From Deroplatys truncata (Eukaryota > Arthropoda > Insecta > Mantodea > Mantidae), in the NCBI GenBank assembly GCA_030765065.1, contig CM060990.1, forward strand, positions 458,450,321 to 458,514,320: DNA of 64,000 bases, written 5' to 3'. Below the pieces are notes generated by a model. That model made no database searches, had not been told where the DNA came from, and worked only from the letters and a program-made list of their open reading frames with translations. Below are positions 22,090 through 34,886 of this stretch, piece after piece; within the stretch, counting starts at the first letter, position 1; each line of letters opens with the position of its first letter. The position numbers were made by a program, and so were the translations under genes.

Positions 22090-23035
22090 CACTAGCGAAA
22101 TACAGTTAAGACAATGCTGTATTCAATTTTGGCACAAAAATAAAATATAATATAACAAAAATGAACAATAATAATGTCGCTGATCATATAAACGTTCTGT
22201 CACGCAGTTTAATGATGTATGTGAATAATTCTTAAGTCCTTCCTCTAGACGGGCACATTATGCTGTATTAGCTAAGCTTTCTTTGTGTACCAATCGTAGT
22301 GAAACTCTTTCACAGGGTGGCGGTATCCGAAACACCCCTTCATTTCACATCGATTATAAAATCGATCACTAGTTCGTTTTTATGTCCGTGAATTGTTTTC
22401 CAGGCCAGTCACACAGAGAACTTATACCAGCTGGGTGAGTTAAAGGTTGGTTACCCGAAGTTGGAAACCTTACGGAAAGAAAAACACTTGCAATCTAGGG
22501 GAATGGTCCACTTTTTATACCCGTTAGTGTATGTCATCTGACGTATGTGCATGGTTGAAAGTTAGGAGTCTTTTTCTTTTCTTTTATTTTTCTTCAGTCG
22601 TAGCCAAAACCCTCACCGTTACTGAGCTAAACATTTGAATGCTGTTTTCGCATGTTTTATGTAACTAAGCGCTTATTGCTTAATTTGAAATCATTCCTGA
22701 ACAGAAATGTATAGTTAATAAAGCAACGTGGACAGAAAAATTACTTTTTATACGAATACTATATTATGTAACATATACCAGGTGAATCGCCTGCCCTAAA
22801 TATTTTTAATTGATGCAACGTGCTAAACGATGTGTGTGCCTTAGATCTATCTTGAACGTTTTCTAAGGATTCATTTGCATATCACTTTATAGAAGAGGGA
22901 TAGATAACCCAGTGCATAAGTGTTTTTAAAGGACAGAAAACAATTACTACGTATGTCGCTTCGAAAAACACCATACCCTTATACTGGGAGCTTTAGCAAC
23001 GTTTTAAACAGATTTGAGAAACTTTTATTCTTTAG
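22090..23035. other. Intergenic, no gene recognised
   Basis: AT-rich with no supportable feature. Confidence 0.5.
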
Positions 23036-23039
23036 CATA

Positions 23040-23340
23040 CATTCCTGAACATCTATAGAAACTCTTACTGAAACAACAACCCATGACATGCATCTATTGA
23101 CAAAAATATTTGAACAAAACGACGTATACGCAATGCGGAAAGCGATAGGCTTAGACCCATTCGAGGTTTATATTTTCCTACACACCTATGAAAACCCCCA
23201 TTGACAGAACAACCTATTATGTGTATCTGTTCAACAAAAGTTTTTGAAAAGGAATTGGACGATTTACGCAATGCGATTAATTGGACGTAAGCTTTCAGCC
23301 AATAAATGGGCGTTGTACAGCCACGTCAAAAGATTCTAAG
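23040..23340 (+). repeat. Diverged tandem duplication (~130-150 bp)
   Basis: TTGACAAAAATATTTGAACAAAACGACG..CGCAATGCG recurs as TTCAACAAAAGTTTTTGAA..GGACGATTTACGCAATGCG (both broken by gaps here), preceded in each unit by GAAACAACAACCCAT / GACAGAACAACCTAT. Short units of unknown origin. Confidence 0.45.
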
Positions 23341-23859
23341 TATCAGGAAGGTAATTTCTACTGTGGCACAAACTATGGCACATTACAGCTTGTACACTAG
23401 GAGTAATGGCTGATGCTATTTAATTATTTGAGTTATAACTACCAAAACGAGCTTATAACTTTAAAAAACGCAAAACGCCCTGCAAAACGCGTGTAAAGAT
23501 TCAGGTGAGTTCTAAGTTTCACTGTTTAGAAGCACTTGCTTAAAAGGTAGCAGTGTTATTGTGATGGTACCTCCATCACTGTGAAAAAAATTCAAACACC
23601 ACGATGATAACATAAATTATAATTTTAGAATAAAGCCCCATGTTTAAATTTATACTTCGTAATACGATTTTATTGTGGTATATTTCTTGATCCATTCAGC
23701 CAAGCTATAAGCACTTCAGAAATGTAAGGTGGCTTTTCCTATTTGCGCCTGCGTTAGTGCCAAGCGTGAATCAACTCTCCATGAACTACTCAGTATTTTA
23801 AACCTTTTTACGTTACGCGGTTATTGCTCAGATATACTTATGCATTCAAACGACAATTA

Positions 23860-25560
23860 AGTTGGTATGTTGTTGAACTATGGAGATGCAAGGTGCAATG
23901 CACTGTCAGCAAGGACCTGTATGAAGAAGCGTTTCCGGGAAGGAGGGCACCGATATCGGACACATTTCGAAGGGATTTTAGGAAATGCTCTCTTCAACGT
24001 TGAAGCCACATTGCACAACAACGGAGGTGTTATGCATTCCTGGAGTATGGGTCATCCTCACTGGATAAGAGAAGCTGAATTTGAGGTACACTGGCTTCCA
24101 TTTATGCCATCCCTGCTTCTCTGGGAGGCATTATACTGGCCTTCACAGGTGAGTATTATAGCAAGGAGGAGGTGCGTGTATCTGCTACTTTTTCGCGCTT
24201 GCAGTGACGTCCTGTTTTACGTGCACAGTTCTAGATTATTCACGTTTGACTATATAACTTTGAGCAATAGCTTTACTCTTCATCACCGATAATAACCATG
24301 CTCAAATATATAACTAAATAAAACCATGTTTTGCATAATATTGCACGAAAAATGTTTTTAATGACAACAAAGGGGACAAATTTACTAGACATTACGAGAA
24401 TCATCTGTCCAATATAAACATACAACTAAATAAAGCACGGTTTTGCACAATTTCTCCATGGAAAAGTATCTTTAATGACAATATAATGTAAAACTGAAGT
24501 AAATTATACTGTTTACTCTCAAAGAGGACACATTTACTAGACGTTGTTTTAATAATCTGTCCAATCTCCATTCTTGTCCAATACCTGATTTAGCCTCCTA
24601 AACACCTAGTTGCTTGGATGCTGGAAGAACTCTGACTCTAAACGTAAATGTTCCCACATTTCATGACAGTGTTCCCAGAGGGCGACAAGTGATTCAGTGC
24701 CTAGGCGGCTAAATGAGGTGTTGGACAAGAATGGAGATTGGACGGATTATTAAAATAGTCTAGTAAATGTATCCTATTTGGGAGTAAAAAGTATGTGTTT
24801 CAGTTTTACATTACGTTGGCATTAAAATATTTTTCATGGATAAATTGTGCAAAAAAGAGTTTTATTTAGTTACACATTTAAACATGGTTATTATATATAA
24901 GTGATGATCAGTAAAGTTATTGCTCAAAATTGTGTATTCATATGTAAATAACCTGGAATTTTACACGTAAAACAGGACGCCACTGCATGTACGAAAAGGT
25001 AAAAGATAAACACACCTCCTCCTTGCTATACATACTCACCTGTGAAGGCCAGTAGAATGCCTCCCAAAGCTGTGCGGACGGCATAAATGGAAGCGAGTGT
25101 ACAGCGGAGCAACAATGTCTGGTGCGCAATATTAAGCAACCAGCTAATTGGACCGCACTTATTTGAAGGAAACCTCACAGGACCATGATACCTTGAATTT
25201 TCACAAGAAGATTTGCCATTGCTACTAGAAGAAGTGTCACTAATGAAAGGAACGAGGATGTGGTTCCAACAGAATGGAACTGCATCACATTTGCCAATGG
25301 TTGTAAAGAATCACTTGTATAGGACATATCCGCAAAAATGGAATGGCCGAGGTGCCCCATCGCATGGCACGCTAGATCAACTGACCTCACTCCACTGCAT
25401 TTCCTTTTGTGGGGTTATTTAAAGGAATGGGTCTACCAGCAACAATCACAAAGTCCAAATCACTACGGACACTCATAAATGAAGAATGCAGGCAGATTAC
25501 ACCGCGCATGTTACGCCATGCAAGAATGTCTCTCCGGCAACGTACACAAATATGAAATAT
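23860..25560 (+). pseudogene. Tc1/mariner-type transposase relic, split by a nested element
   Basis: The first part (23867-24088) has the DUF4817-like YGDARCNALSARTCMK motif and, further on, a PHWIREAEFEV segment. The second part (25100-25560) continues with NNVWCAI, NQLIGPHLFEGNLTG, LPLLLEEVSLM, the catalytic MWFQQNGTASH block and DLTPLHFLLWGYLKEW. Two catalytic Asp positions are changed (Asp to Asn in QQNG, Asp to His in PLHF), and several frameshifts and stops are present. Removing the 24089-25099 insertion plus one TA joins the two parts in frame across EFEV-QRSNNVW. Same superfamily as the relic at 19.6-20.75 kb but a distinct subfamily. Confidence 0.85.
24089..25099. mobile_element. 1.0-kb foldback element inserted at TA within the mariner relic
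   Basis: The ends CACTGGCTTCC and (inverted) CACTCGCTTCC are flanked by TA at 24087-24088 and 25100-25101. The arms run about 500 bp inward with near-continuous complementarity, for example CTTCCATTTATGCC and CTGGCCTTCACAGGTGAGTA and their inverses, to a small centre near 24600-24700. The left arm contains an internal direct duplication (AACTAAATAAA..TTTTGCA..TTTAATGACAA at about 24315 and 24430). No coding capacity. TA target and terminal structure suggest mobilisation by a Tc1/mariner-class transposase. Confidence 0.75.
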
Positions 25561-25934
25561 GAAGGAAGTCTCCATTTTGAGCATTTACTTCGTTGATGAA
25601 GCCAGTGCCTTTTAACAACTGCATTTTCATTTTTACTCGTGAACCTAAGAACATTTATATCTTACTTTACTTTATATCAGTAGAATAAGTGAAACAGATG
25701 TATTAGATATGAAACATAACTGTTTACAGGGACTGTTAGATTTAACATTTTCGGGATACGCCCAAACGAATAAAAGCTAAATAAGTAAAACAGTGTACAG
25801 CACCAGTTACGGTACAATACAATAGAGCTCACCAAGCTAAATATTATACACAATTATCTCAATGCCATTATTGTATCTTTGGCTGACAGAAGAATGAAAT
25901 AAATGAATACAAAGTAAAATACTAAAAATAAAGC

Positions 25935-25998
25935 CGAGGGGAAAGAAAGAAAGAAAGAAAGAAGGAACGAAAGAAAGAAAGAAAGAAAGAACGAAGGA

Positions 25999-26034
<36 letters not shown>

Positions 26035-26052
26035 AAAAAAGAAAGAAAGAAA
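25935..26052. repeat. (GAAA)n microsatellite
   Basis: Imperfect GAAA/AAGA repeat. The open frame on the opposite strand (FLSF repeats) is an artefact of it. Confidence 0.95.
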
Positions 26053-26054
26053 CA

Positions 26055-27740
26055 TCAGTATCGGATTCAAACCTCTGAAACTAACGTTTGCCTTACCAGG
26101 TTCCGGCAGCTAATCCACTCGGCAAGAAGGCACGTTTTCCAAGTCGTTTTTCAGCAAAACTTTCCTCTACCACTCGCTAGATTCATGCTCATGGAAAGCC
26201 ACCCTTTTTAAGCTTTTTGCAGCTCCTTGGTACTCATTCAGCCTTTAATTATTAATGCTGGTTGAGCATAATAACGAATACGCATAATAGAAGGGCACTG
26301 TTACAGTAACGATTTGTTTGACAAAGGGGACAATGTTTTTACATGAAACCATGTCCTGGGTAGATAAGCTCGTGTAAAAGTTCGTATCATTTTTTTTTTC
26401 ACTAAATATTTAGTCTCTACATTATTATGAACATCATCCCTAAAAATGATTTCCTAGAATCCTTACAGAATATTTGAACAATCAGGTATAATATGTGATA
26501 TTTACTTTATAAGAGAATTGCCTTTATTGTTGTATGTACTACCTTGGTATGATTAGTAAAAGCGGTTGCTGACGGTGCTTTTGTTCTACGAGTGACCTGG
26601 ATTAACCTTCTTTTTAAGCGTATTCTTCTGAGAAGTACTGCAGTCCTAAGTTGGATGCGGGCTTTAAATTTTAGTGCACGAGGTTTGCTCCTGAGGGAAG
26701 AACGACGCTAAGAGAATGGGATGTAACTCGTTCCTTTTCCAGGACAAGCTGGAGTCATAAAACTACCGGAATCCTCTAAATCTTACCGCCGAGGATCGTT
26801 TGCGGTCCAGTTAAAGGTAGAGCTTTAGTCCTACGCTACTGTCATTTGTTATTTTAACCAGGGCCAGATAAGACAAACGTGTTACACTACTTAACAACGG
26901 CTTTCCCAGCAATATGGCTGCCATCATTGCAGTCTATGGAAACACGGGAACAAAGAAAAATTCTTCTCTATGTAACACAAGAAGCTAGCTTCAGTCCCTG
27001 GCTTCGTTACGCGCATACAGTGTGTCAGTATTAAATGGGCTTAGTTTCCTTATTCACTGTTTCACTATCCCTACAAGCTCGACAATACTTCTGGTACTAT
27101 AGTCTCCAATTTGACGTAATTAAATTGCCCTTAATGCTACGCATTTCAAGTAATTTGAAATTATACCTTTCGTTTAGGGATTTTACAACTGGAAGATAAC
27201 AAACAACCACCTTATGTACTGTGTGCAGCATTCTGCCACACCAAGACACCTAGAATACTATTAGACAGGGCAATTTGCGTTGGTCGAAAAATCGACACAC
27301 GACATCGTGCGTCGAAAAAGTGTTCCTTCCATGATGAATACGTTACTGGGCTACCTTAGCTTTATCCGCAAGTTGTAATGTTATTTTATATCACGAAACT
27401 CAGATAAAGAAGCATTACTTAGTCTGACGTCATTCACAAATATAACTGTATAGCTAATAACGCAACGCGAGCAGAAAAGTCACTTTTTATATAAATAGTA
27501 TAACATGTCCTTTTGGTTTTAAGAGCAAATTGTTACATTTCTCTCTCTACAATTAATCCAGTTTACATATGTCAACTCCAGAGTAACGCACGAGAGAAAA
27601 CTGAATCTTTAATACATTGTTTTGGTTTTAAATAGTTCACTCTTTTACATTTTTATGTGAAAAGTTATAACATCTATACGTAAAATAATATAATGTTCAC
27701 TGGAGTCGAAACTGATGTTATTATAATTCTGGTATTTGTC
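26055..27740. other. Intergenic, no gene recognised
   Basis: No ORF of interest. A moderately GC-balanced block at about 26560-26890 could be an old repeat but nothing diagnostic was seen. Confidence 0.45.
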
Positions 27741-27747
27741 AACCAGC

Positions 27748-27870
27748 CGGACCTCGTAGCCGTGGTCGCTGGAGGAGATAGCTCCGCCAAGCTGAGTGTC
27801 GCGGGTTCGAGTCCCGCCATGGGCATGGGTGTTTGTGTGTCTGCGTGTTGTATGATTGCATAATAAGCGG
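27748..27870 (+). repeat. tRNA-derived SINE (family B)
   Basis: CCTCGTAGCCGTGGTCG (A-box region) and GCGGGTTCGAGTCCCGCC (B box with a paired stem), followed by ATGGGCATGGGTGTTTGTGTG. The same head and tail occur inverted at 38630-38755. Confidence 0.75.
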
Positions 27871-28435
27871 TAACTAAAACAGTAAAAGCACAATGAGATT
27901 AGCTGGGTAAAACAAGGGAACTTTTTAAAACAAACAAAAAAAAAAGTTAGCAAGCATTACGCTTACTATTAAAAATTAATAATTTAAACGTGGAGAAACC
28001 TTCACATTTTATAACTTACTTTCGTATGTAACTACAAATAGCTTGAAGGAAAGGAACTGGCAGAATTATAGAATCTAAGGTCTGTCATGATTCCAGTTTG
28101 CAAATATCACGCATGCTTTATTGACTTAAACGAATAATTAAATTTTAAAGGAAACTTGAACAAAACGAGTATTATAATTAGCAATATAATTTTACTATTC
28201 GTTTTTACACCTCTCTTGCATGCATGCGTGGCACGCATATTTAACATCTAAACTCAAAATAATTAATTTGAATAAGAAACCCACTGCCTACGTAGGTGAT
28301 GATTCTTGTGGAATATAAAAGGCGCTGTATTTAATCCCTTTATTTTTGCACTATAGTTTTCACAGGAAATGTAATAGCAATTTCTATTTGAGGGTATCTC
28401 GGAAACTACTCATCTGATTCGAACCATTTCTTCAG
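27871..28435. other. Intergenic, no gene recognised
   Basis: AT-rich with no supportable feature. Confidence 0.5.
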
Positions 28436-30116
28436 TGGTCATTATCAAACATTTTGATGCAAATCCTAAGAGCAACTTTGGCCTTAGGATGCATACCAAC
28501 AAACTGGAGTCATCTTAGCGTGGTATTTATATCAAAGCCAGGGAAACCCTTGACCCTGGCTAAGTCCCTAAGATCCATCGGTGTTATGTCAATAATTCTC
28601 AAAACTCTTGAGAGATTAATAGATAGGCATATAAGAGCAGCTGTTTTGGAGGTATATCCTCTGCACCAGAATCAACATGTCTATCGTATAGGTAGATCAA
28701 TTGAAACTGCCCCTTTTCAGGTTGCAATTAAACTTTAAAAGACAATTCAGGAAAAGTAGGTAGCACCTGGTGTCTTCATTGATATTGAGGGTGCCTTTGG
28801 TAACACCTCCTTTAATGCAATAAATACTGCTGCAAGGAAACATAGAATTCATGAAACCTGTTATCCGTGGATTCAGTCCTTGCTGAGAGGCAGAATAGTT
28901 CATACAAGTCTCATGGATGGTAGCCTAGCTGCAAAGATCATGAATGGTTGTCCACAGGGTGGGAAGTTATCTGCCCCACTATGGAGCCTGGTGGTTAATG
29001 GGCTTCATGATCAAGTAAGTAACCTAGGCTTTGATATCGCGGACTATACTGATGATATCGTCATCATAGTTCAAGGTGATTAAACAGGAACAGTCAGGGA
29101 ACTCTGCAGTCTGCCATGAATACTGTGATAAAAGGGGCTGTGAATGAGGACTTAACTATTAGTCCTCATATAACAGCCATAGTAACATTTAGCAGAAGAA
29201 GAGAAATAAAGGGATTATGACCTCTGTCTCTTCAATGCGAAAAACTTAAAATGCCTGAGGAAGTCAAATCCTTGGGAATTACTTTTGACTCCAAGATGGA
29301 CTGAAATCAGCATTTCAAGAAAACAATAAAAATGCGAAAACAACCTTTGAAGTAGTTAGGCGCACACATGACAACTCCTACTGCAGCAATATACATACTC
29401 TTGAACCTAACTCCATTGCATTTTGTTCTAATGAAGGAGGCAATAATGGTACTCTATGAACTGCAACACTCTAAGCAACTGAGAGCTCCTGAAATGGGTT
29501 CAGGTTTGCTAAGAATTAGGAAGTACGTAGAAGATGGATCTTTAGAAATGCCGTCAGACTATATAATTCTAATTAACTACTTTATAAAGAACTTCAGAGA
29601 CGTTGCTGATCCTGAACGTTGGACGACTAAAACTCTGAAAACACCCGAGAAAACTTTGATGTGGTTTACAGACGACTCAAAGGATGCCTCAGGAAAAGGA
29701 TCCGAAGGATATAGCATAAGACATAAGTGCAATTTTTTTCCCTTGAGTGAATGTGCTACTTTTTGAAACAGAAATGTATGCTATTGTTCAATGCATACAT
29801 GAACACATAACGAGAGCTTACACTGGTAAGCAGGTCCTTATCTTCTCAGATAACCAGGCTGCGCTTAAGGCTCTAAGTAGTCATAAGGTGACGTCAGAAC
29901 GTATTTTAAGCTGCCTAAACCTGCTCACACGCTTGGCAGAATAGAATGAAGTTCAACTCATCTGGGTGCCGGGTCATAGTGGCATAGAGGGAAATGAAAA
30001 AGCTTATGAACTTGCAAGACAAGGAGCAGCTTCATAATTAATTGGGCTAGAGCCGGCTCTAGGAACATCTCGATATTTAGTAAGAGAGGCTGTTAAGAAC
30101 TGGCCCAAAGCAGAAC

Positions 30117-30129
30117 ATCCTAAAACCTG
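30117..30129. repeat. Target duplication of the SINE complex (left)
   Basis: ATCCTAAAACCTG here and ATCCTAAAAACTG at 30766-30778 (12 of 13 identical), a size typical of LINE-driven insertion. Confidence 0.7.
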
Positions 30130-30765
30130 GAAAGGTAGAATCAGGCGACTGAAAACTTCAATGCCATATCCGGGATTTGAAGCACGGATCTCCCGGTCTC
30201 CGTCCGGTTACTTTAACCACTGAGCTACCATGGCAACATGCCAGTACGACACTAAATTCTCCAGCTGTTTCGCAGTTTTCCCGGTAAGCCACAAAGAGAT
30301 CTCAAATTGTATTGAGATGACATACCCCAATGGCGAGTTACAATGTTGTAAGTACTTTAAGTCCCGGGCTTCATAGTTTCAACCACCATTAGGTCAATTA
30401 ATGGAATTAATTGTTCTTCCACACAAGCCGTGCGTAGGACAGGGTTGGAAAGGTAGTATCAGGCGACTGAAAAATTCAATGCCATAGCCGGGATTTGTAC
30501 TTACAACATTGTAAGTCGCCATTGGGGTGTTATCTCAATAGAATTTGATATCTCCTTGTGGTTTACCGGAGAAAATGCGAATCAGCTGGAGAATTTAGTG
30601 TCGTGTCAGCATGTTGCCATGGTAGCTCAGTGGTTAGAGCAACCGGACCGAGATCGGGAGATCCGTGGTTCGAATACCGGCTATGGCATTGAATTTTTCA
30701 GTCGCCTGATTCTACCTTTACAACCCTGTCCTACACACGGCTTGTGTGGAAGAACAATTAATTCA
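30130..30765. mobile_element. Inverted tRNA-SINE (family C) complex inside the LINE
   Basis: The plus-strand unit at about 30615-30765 has a tRNA-like head: GCCATGG pairs with CTATGGC as a 7-bp acceptor stem, with TAGCTCAGTGG (A box) and GGTTCGAATACC (B box). It is followed by TTCAGTCGCCTGATTCTACC and ends AGAACAATTAATTC. The left part (30130-30355) is the inverse of the head plus upstream sequence. A third partial unit (minus strand) lies at about 30400-30510. The outer arms pair over about 220 bp. The left edge stops at GGTAGAATCAG. The layout fits 5' inversion by twin priming. Confidence 0.75.
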
Positions 30766-30778
30766 ATCCTAAAAACTG
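30766..30778. repeat. Target duplication of the SINE complex (right)
   Basis: Partner of 30117-30129; LINE sequence resumes here. Confidence 0.7.
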
Positions 30779-30974
30779 TCTTAAAACTCCGGGAAACAAA
30801 CATAATAAACTATTCATTAGGAAATCACATAGTCAAAGAGCTGAAAGCTTACTAAATTGCAACAGACTTCAGCTGAGAAAAAATAATTATTGCATTTCTC
30901 ACAGGACATGCTCCTTTGAAAAAGCATCTTAACACGATGGGAGTTGTAAGGGGACATAATTCAATAGAATAGAT

Positions 30975-31881
30975 TATTGAAAATAATAGGAATAACTAAT
31001 AATGTAAAATAATATTCAGAAATAGCTTTACTGTAAAATAACTTGTACTGCAGAATGTAATTAATGAGAAAGCAAGCATGTAAGGAACATTGGAATTAAC
31101 AACCAGACGAGCTGGCAACGGGGGTGGAAGTCCATCGGCACACACGCGATAATGTACACAGGCGTTAGGTAAAGTCATAGAAAATAGAGAAAGAAATTCG
31201 AGGTTAGAGTGACACAGAGATAGAGGTTCAGTTCCTGGAAGCCAAGGGAGTCAAAGAATAGCAAGAGAAACGAGAGTTGTAAAGTGTAAAATTTGGAACA
31301 TTTTATTTCCATAGCGCGCTAAGTAGATAACCAATGAGAATAGTTATTACATATAAAGGCGCAAATTCCAGCGTCATAGTAGGAAATATAAAAGCGGAAA
31401 GAGTCCCCAAGTTCCTTTGCTCTCACTCGCACTCTCGACATCGCAGTCTTGGTGACTGTCAGCGATGTATACATGTGAAGTCAGGCGGAAGATTCCGTGC
31501 GTGTATGTGGTTGGAAAATATCGTATGACGCAGTGAGATAGGTCCACATAATAATTTACAGTAGCGGGAAGATTAAATGTACAGCTTTTATATAATATAA
31601 GTGTTAAGGAGGGAAAAGTTGCTAGTCGCTTCAATGGGCATCATATTTGAATAAATTGAGCTGTTTAAGGGAAAGTCAGTTAGTTATTTGCCTTCACCTA
31701 CATAATCCTGAGAAATATCAAGTTAGATAGCTAGGATAGAAATTTTTTCCTCAGCTCTACGACAAGCAGCCCGACAGAGATCTTCAAGGGAACTTCGAAG
31801 ATTCGAGACAGCATCTATGTGAGATTGCACGTGGTACTCACGAGCTCTTCCATTCCCGCTACAGAATGTTTCAGGGTAACT
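30975..31881. mobile_element. ~0.9-kb unidentified insertion in the LINE
   Basis: It separates the HLNTMGVVRGHNS segment from the CRLC motif, which are normally almost adjacent. TAGAT occurs at both edges (30970-30974 and 31882-31886). Inside are a TATAAAAG-like box at about 31388, GC-richer sequence around 31410-31500 and AATAAA at about 31652, so a solo LTR is conceivable. No TG..CA ends coincide with the edges. Class unknown. Confidence 0.4.
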
Positions 31882-32079
31882 TAGATTGCAGATTGTGCAA
31901 AGATGAAACTGAAACAGACCAGCACATTATATGCTCCTGTGAGGCCTTGGCTTACACGAAATATATTACTTTTGAGAACATGTTTTTAGGTCCAGAAGAA
32001 TTTGAAACCACATCTGTTATGAGACTGTATTCCTTGGTAACGGGTGAAAACATAATGAATTGGCTTTAAAACGATACAA

Positions 32080-34870
32080 GTAGCACAATAAGCCCAAGGC
32101 TGAAGTGCGTCCGGAGCAATGGCGGAAATTTGTATCGAACAAGAAAAGACAAGAGAAGACAAGATGCTTTTAGTCATAAATAAGTACAGTGAGAACGAAC
32201 TGTAATTGCCGTGATGCTTAAAAATTTAGTTTGAAAATCCTAGTATACAAAAAGTAAGAATTCAGAACACTTTTAGATTCTTTTTCAAATTCATGTATAT
32301 TTAAAATAGAAAACTCATAATATTGATAATCTGAAAGTGTCTTGTACAAGATTAGGCAAGGTATAATCCAGTCATATTGTCACTAATGTTGGGTTTTATA
32401 ATACATATGCAACTCGGATAAAGAAAAAGATGACTAGTTTTAAATTACAGATAAATATTTGGCTATGTAACAATCCCTTTTATAGTTTGACTGAATTTTT
32501 TAATAGTGATGTTATTGTGGGACATGTTTATTGCACTGCACTGTGTCATATCCTATTGTGCATTGTATTTAATAGAAAAAATAGATTATTACTATTAAAT
32601 TTAAAAATTCAGTTGCGCTTATACACAATGACAATATCTGAATACTAATATTAAGTTACTACTGTTCTAGCCTGATAGTCAAATCACTACAATAAACTGC
32701 CGTATTCTTGGGGCCCAATTAGGTCAGAAACTGTTATCGAACTGTTCCTCCTCGTTAACGCTTTTAAGCCAATGCTTTTCTGAAAAACCAAATATTACAG
32801 GATGCTCTATTCATTCACCTAATCATTTTATCATATATGTAGAACATAGATAAACGAAATTGCAATGAGTTTTGTCAAACCGTTTTTGAGATATTAAGTT
32901 TATCTAATTAAACCACCTTTCCCCTGGATTATTTTCTCCTTTACTTAGCAATACTGATGTAACGTGTTTCGTTCAGACAATTGTTTTTATTACAAACCAA
33001 TATTTCGATACCCTTTCCTACAGAGGAATTAGTAACAAAATTGACAATAATGAATATCTGTTTAGTTTCGATTAGTTTGGCTCCATAATCTCTGAAATAC
33101 ACTTTCTAATGAAACTTTCAAAATAAATGCGAAATCTAAACAGAATCAGAAACCCTGTTAGATATATTTTGCTGGCTTTGCTGATATTTATTTTTATTGC
33201 GGTTCTTTGCCGGTATGAAAGATAAAAAAACAGTCCTTTTCAACGGCGGTGCCATTCCGACTTCTGAGATCCTGCGGATGTTCTCCATTACCAGAAGGTT
33301 TTCTTCAATAAGAAATGTTTCTGCGTTTTTTTTTCTCCTACGAAGCTAGAGGCCAATGGACATGAGTATCAGTTTAGATACATACTACAACACTGCAAGG
33401 AAGCAACATCCGCGCTTCGGGTGAAGGGAAGGGGAAGAACTTTGTCATAACTGTATAAAGGAAGAAGAAGAGATAAAGGATAGGGAAGAGCCACCATCAT
33501 TGCGGTACCTTTTCTCTCGGCTACTCTCCTTCCCTTAAACTTCTTCCACGTCTCTATTATGTCATACATGGTTCGCGGAGATGACGCCGTACAGCCTTAA
33601 CCTCGAGTGGCACGTAGGCTTTTATCACCGTACTGTGGGACTATGGTCATCGCCATCTGTGTAATGGTACTGCCTAGAGTTAGGTGATCTCTAAAGAAAA
33701 AGGAAGGCGTCTGCGAAAACACGCTAGGAAGCAGAGATGAATGAATGCATAAATCCCAGAGAACACGATGTAGTGATGTCAAACATGCATGTGGAATAAA
33801 AGAAAATCCTCTAGAGAAAATATGAAACCACAATGAAGAATGAAAGTGAGAGAGAAACTTTCCCTCACATGATAATACGGAAGTTCCCGGATCTCCATAG
33901 TAGTCTGAGTTGGAGGGGGGGTAGTGCTCGTATAAGAGTGACTGACTACTAACACAAGATTGATGGTTCTCACGTGCGTTTTGCTACAAGTAAAAGTTGC
34001 TTCTATGCTAATTTTGAGCTTTTATTTTAGGAATAACTTCACCTTTGTATAGGGTGGTCGTTGTAATCTGTTTTTATTAAAAATTTATTTTAGGTTGCAG
34101 AACTTCTAGGTGTTGCAGTGACCTCATATTACATGATATAATTGTACTTAACCAGAGGTACATTGCTTAAATATTAGGGCATATACAGTTACGATATCCA
34201 TAAACATTATACTTAGGAAGTTAATAAATTATTCATTATACTCAGATAAGCATTACAATACACGTTAAAAAAAAGACTGAGAGGCGTTAAGAATACATTC
34301 AGCATACTGAAATTAACGTACACTTATATATTTAAATACGAATACATTAAACACTCTGCGAATTACAATAACACTTATTTCTTTCAGTACCTGTGCATGA
34401 AAATTAGTACAAATTTATAATGTGTGTCTGAAATTAATAATTTAAATTAATTCTATTGAACATTGTATTTTATCATACATGGATGAAATATATTAATATA
34501 TAAGCTAGGCTTTACATTTCTATGGGAGCTAAGGAGATGTTATCTGGAATTTTAAACTTATTCTAGAGTAACTGTATTTTGCACACTGCAAGATGGGATG
34601 TTAATTATAAGAGGGGTTTTACACAAATTACAAGACGTTGGTTCTTCTTTTGACAGTAAGTAGAAATATGTTATTTTCGTGTGGCCAGTTTTTAACCTTA
34701 ATGTTTTAATACAGGAAAACATAAATTTTGGAAAGCGTAACGTAGCGTTTAATTTTCGTCACATCTTACATGATAAGTATACAAAGCTGTAACCACATGG
34801 GTCATACAGAGAAAATTAATTACAACAGGGATAGCTTTAGAATCTCGTGGCTAGTCTCCAATTTTCGCTG
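32080..34870. other. Intergenic, no gene recognised
   Basis: AT-rich throughout. A more GC-balanced block at 33370-33970 has short overlapping frames on the minus strand with no recognisable motif. Confidence 0.45.
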
Positions 34871-34886
34871 GGAACTAAAGTATAAG

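Larger units (their letters stand above)
28440..32070 (+). pseudogene. I-group non-LTR retrotransposon (LINE) polyprotein relic
   Basis: 5'-truncated. RT domain 28450-29085: WSHLSVVFISKPGKP, a LERLIDRHIR segment, FIDIEGAFGN (first catalytic Asp), NGCPQGGKLSAPLW, then DYTDDIVI in place of the usual ADD. Two in-frame stops lie at about 28738-28757. RNase H 29640-30035: FTDDSK, ETEMYAI, FSDNQAALKAL and WVPGHSGIEGNEKAYELA supply the expected acidic residues, across a frameshift at about 29745 and a stop at 29942. C-terminal part: LTGHAPLKKHLNTMG at about 30895 and CRLCKDETETDQHIICSCEAL at about 31888. RNase H after RT points to the I superfamily rather than Jockey or CR1. It is interrupted by insertions at 30130-30765 and about 30975-31881. 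Inactive. Confidence 0.88.

Noticed and set aside
25837-26070. 77-aa FLSF-repeat protein
   Set aside because: Translation of a (GAAA)n microsatellite.
30615-30690. Functional tRNA gene
   Set aside because: The acceptor stem pairs, but the T stem is mismatched, T33 is replaced by C in the family and a SINE body with target duplications follows; it is a SINE head.
33369-33973. Cluster of minus-strand frames as a possible host gene
   Set aside because: Three short overlapping frames with no recognisable domain, splice pattern or codon bias.
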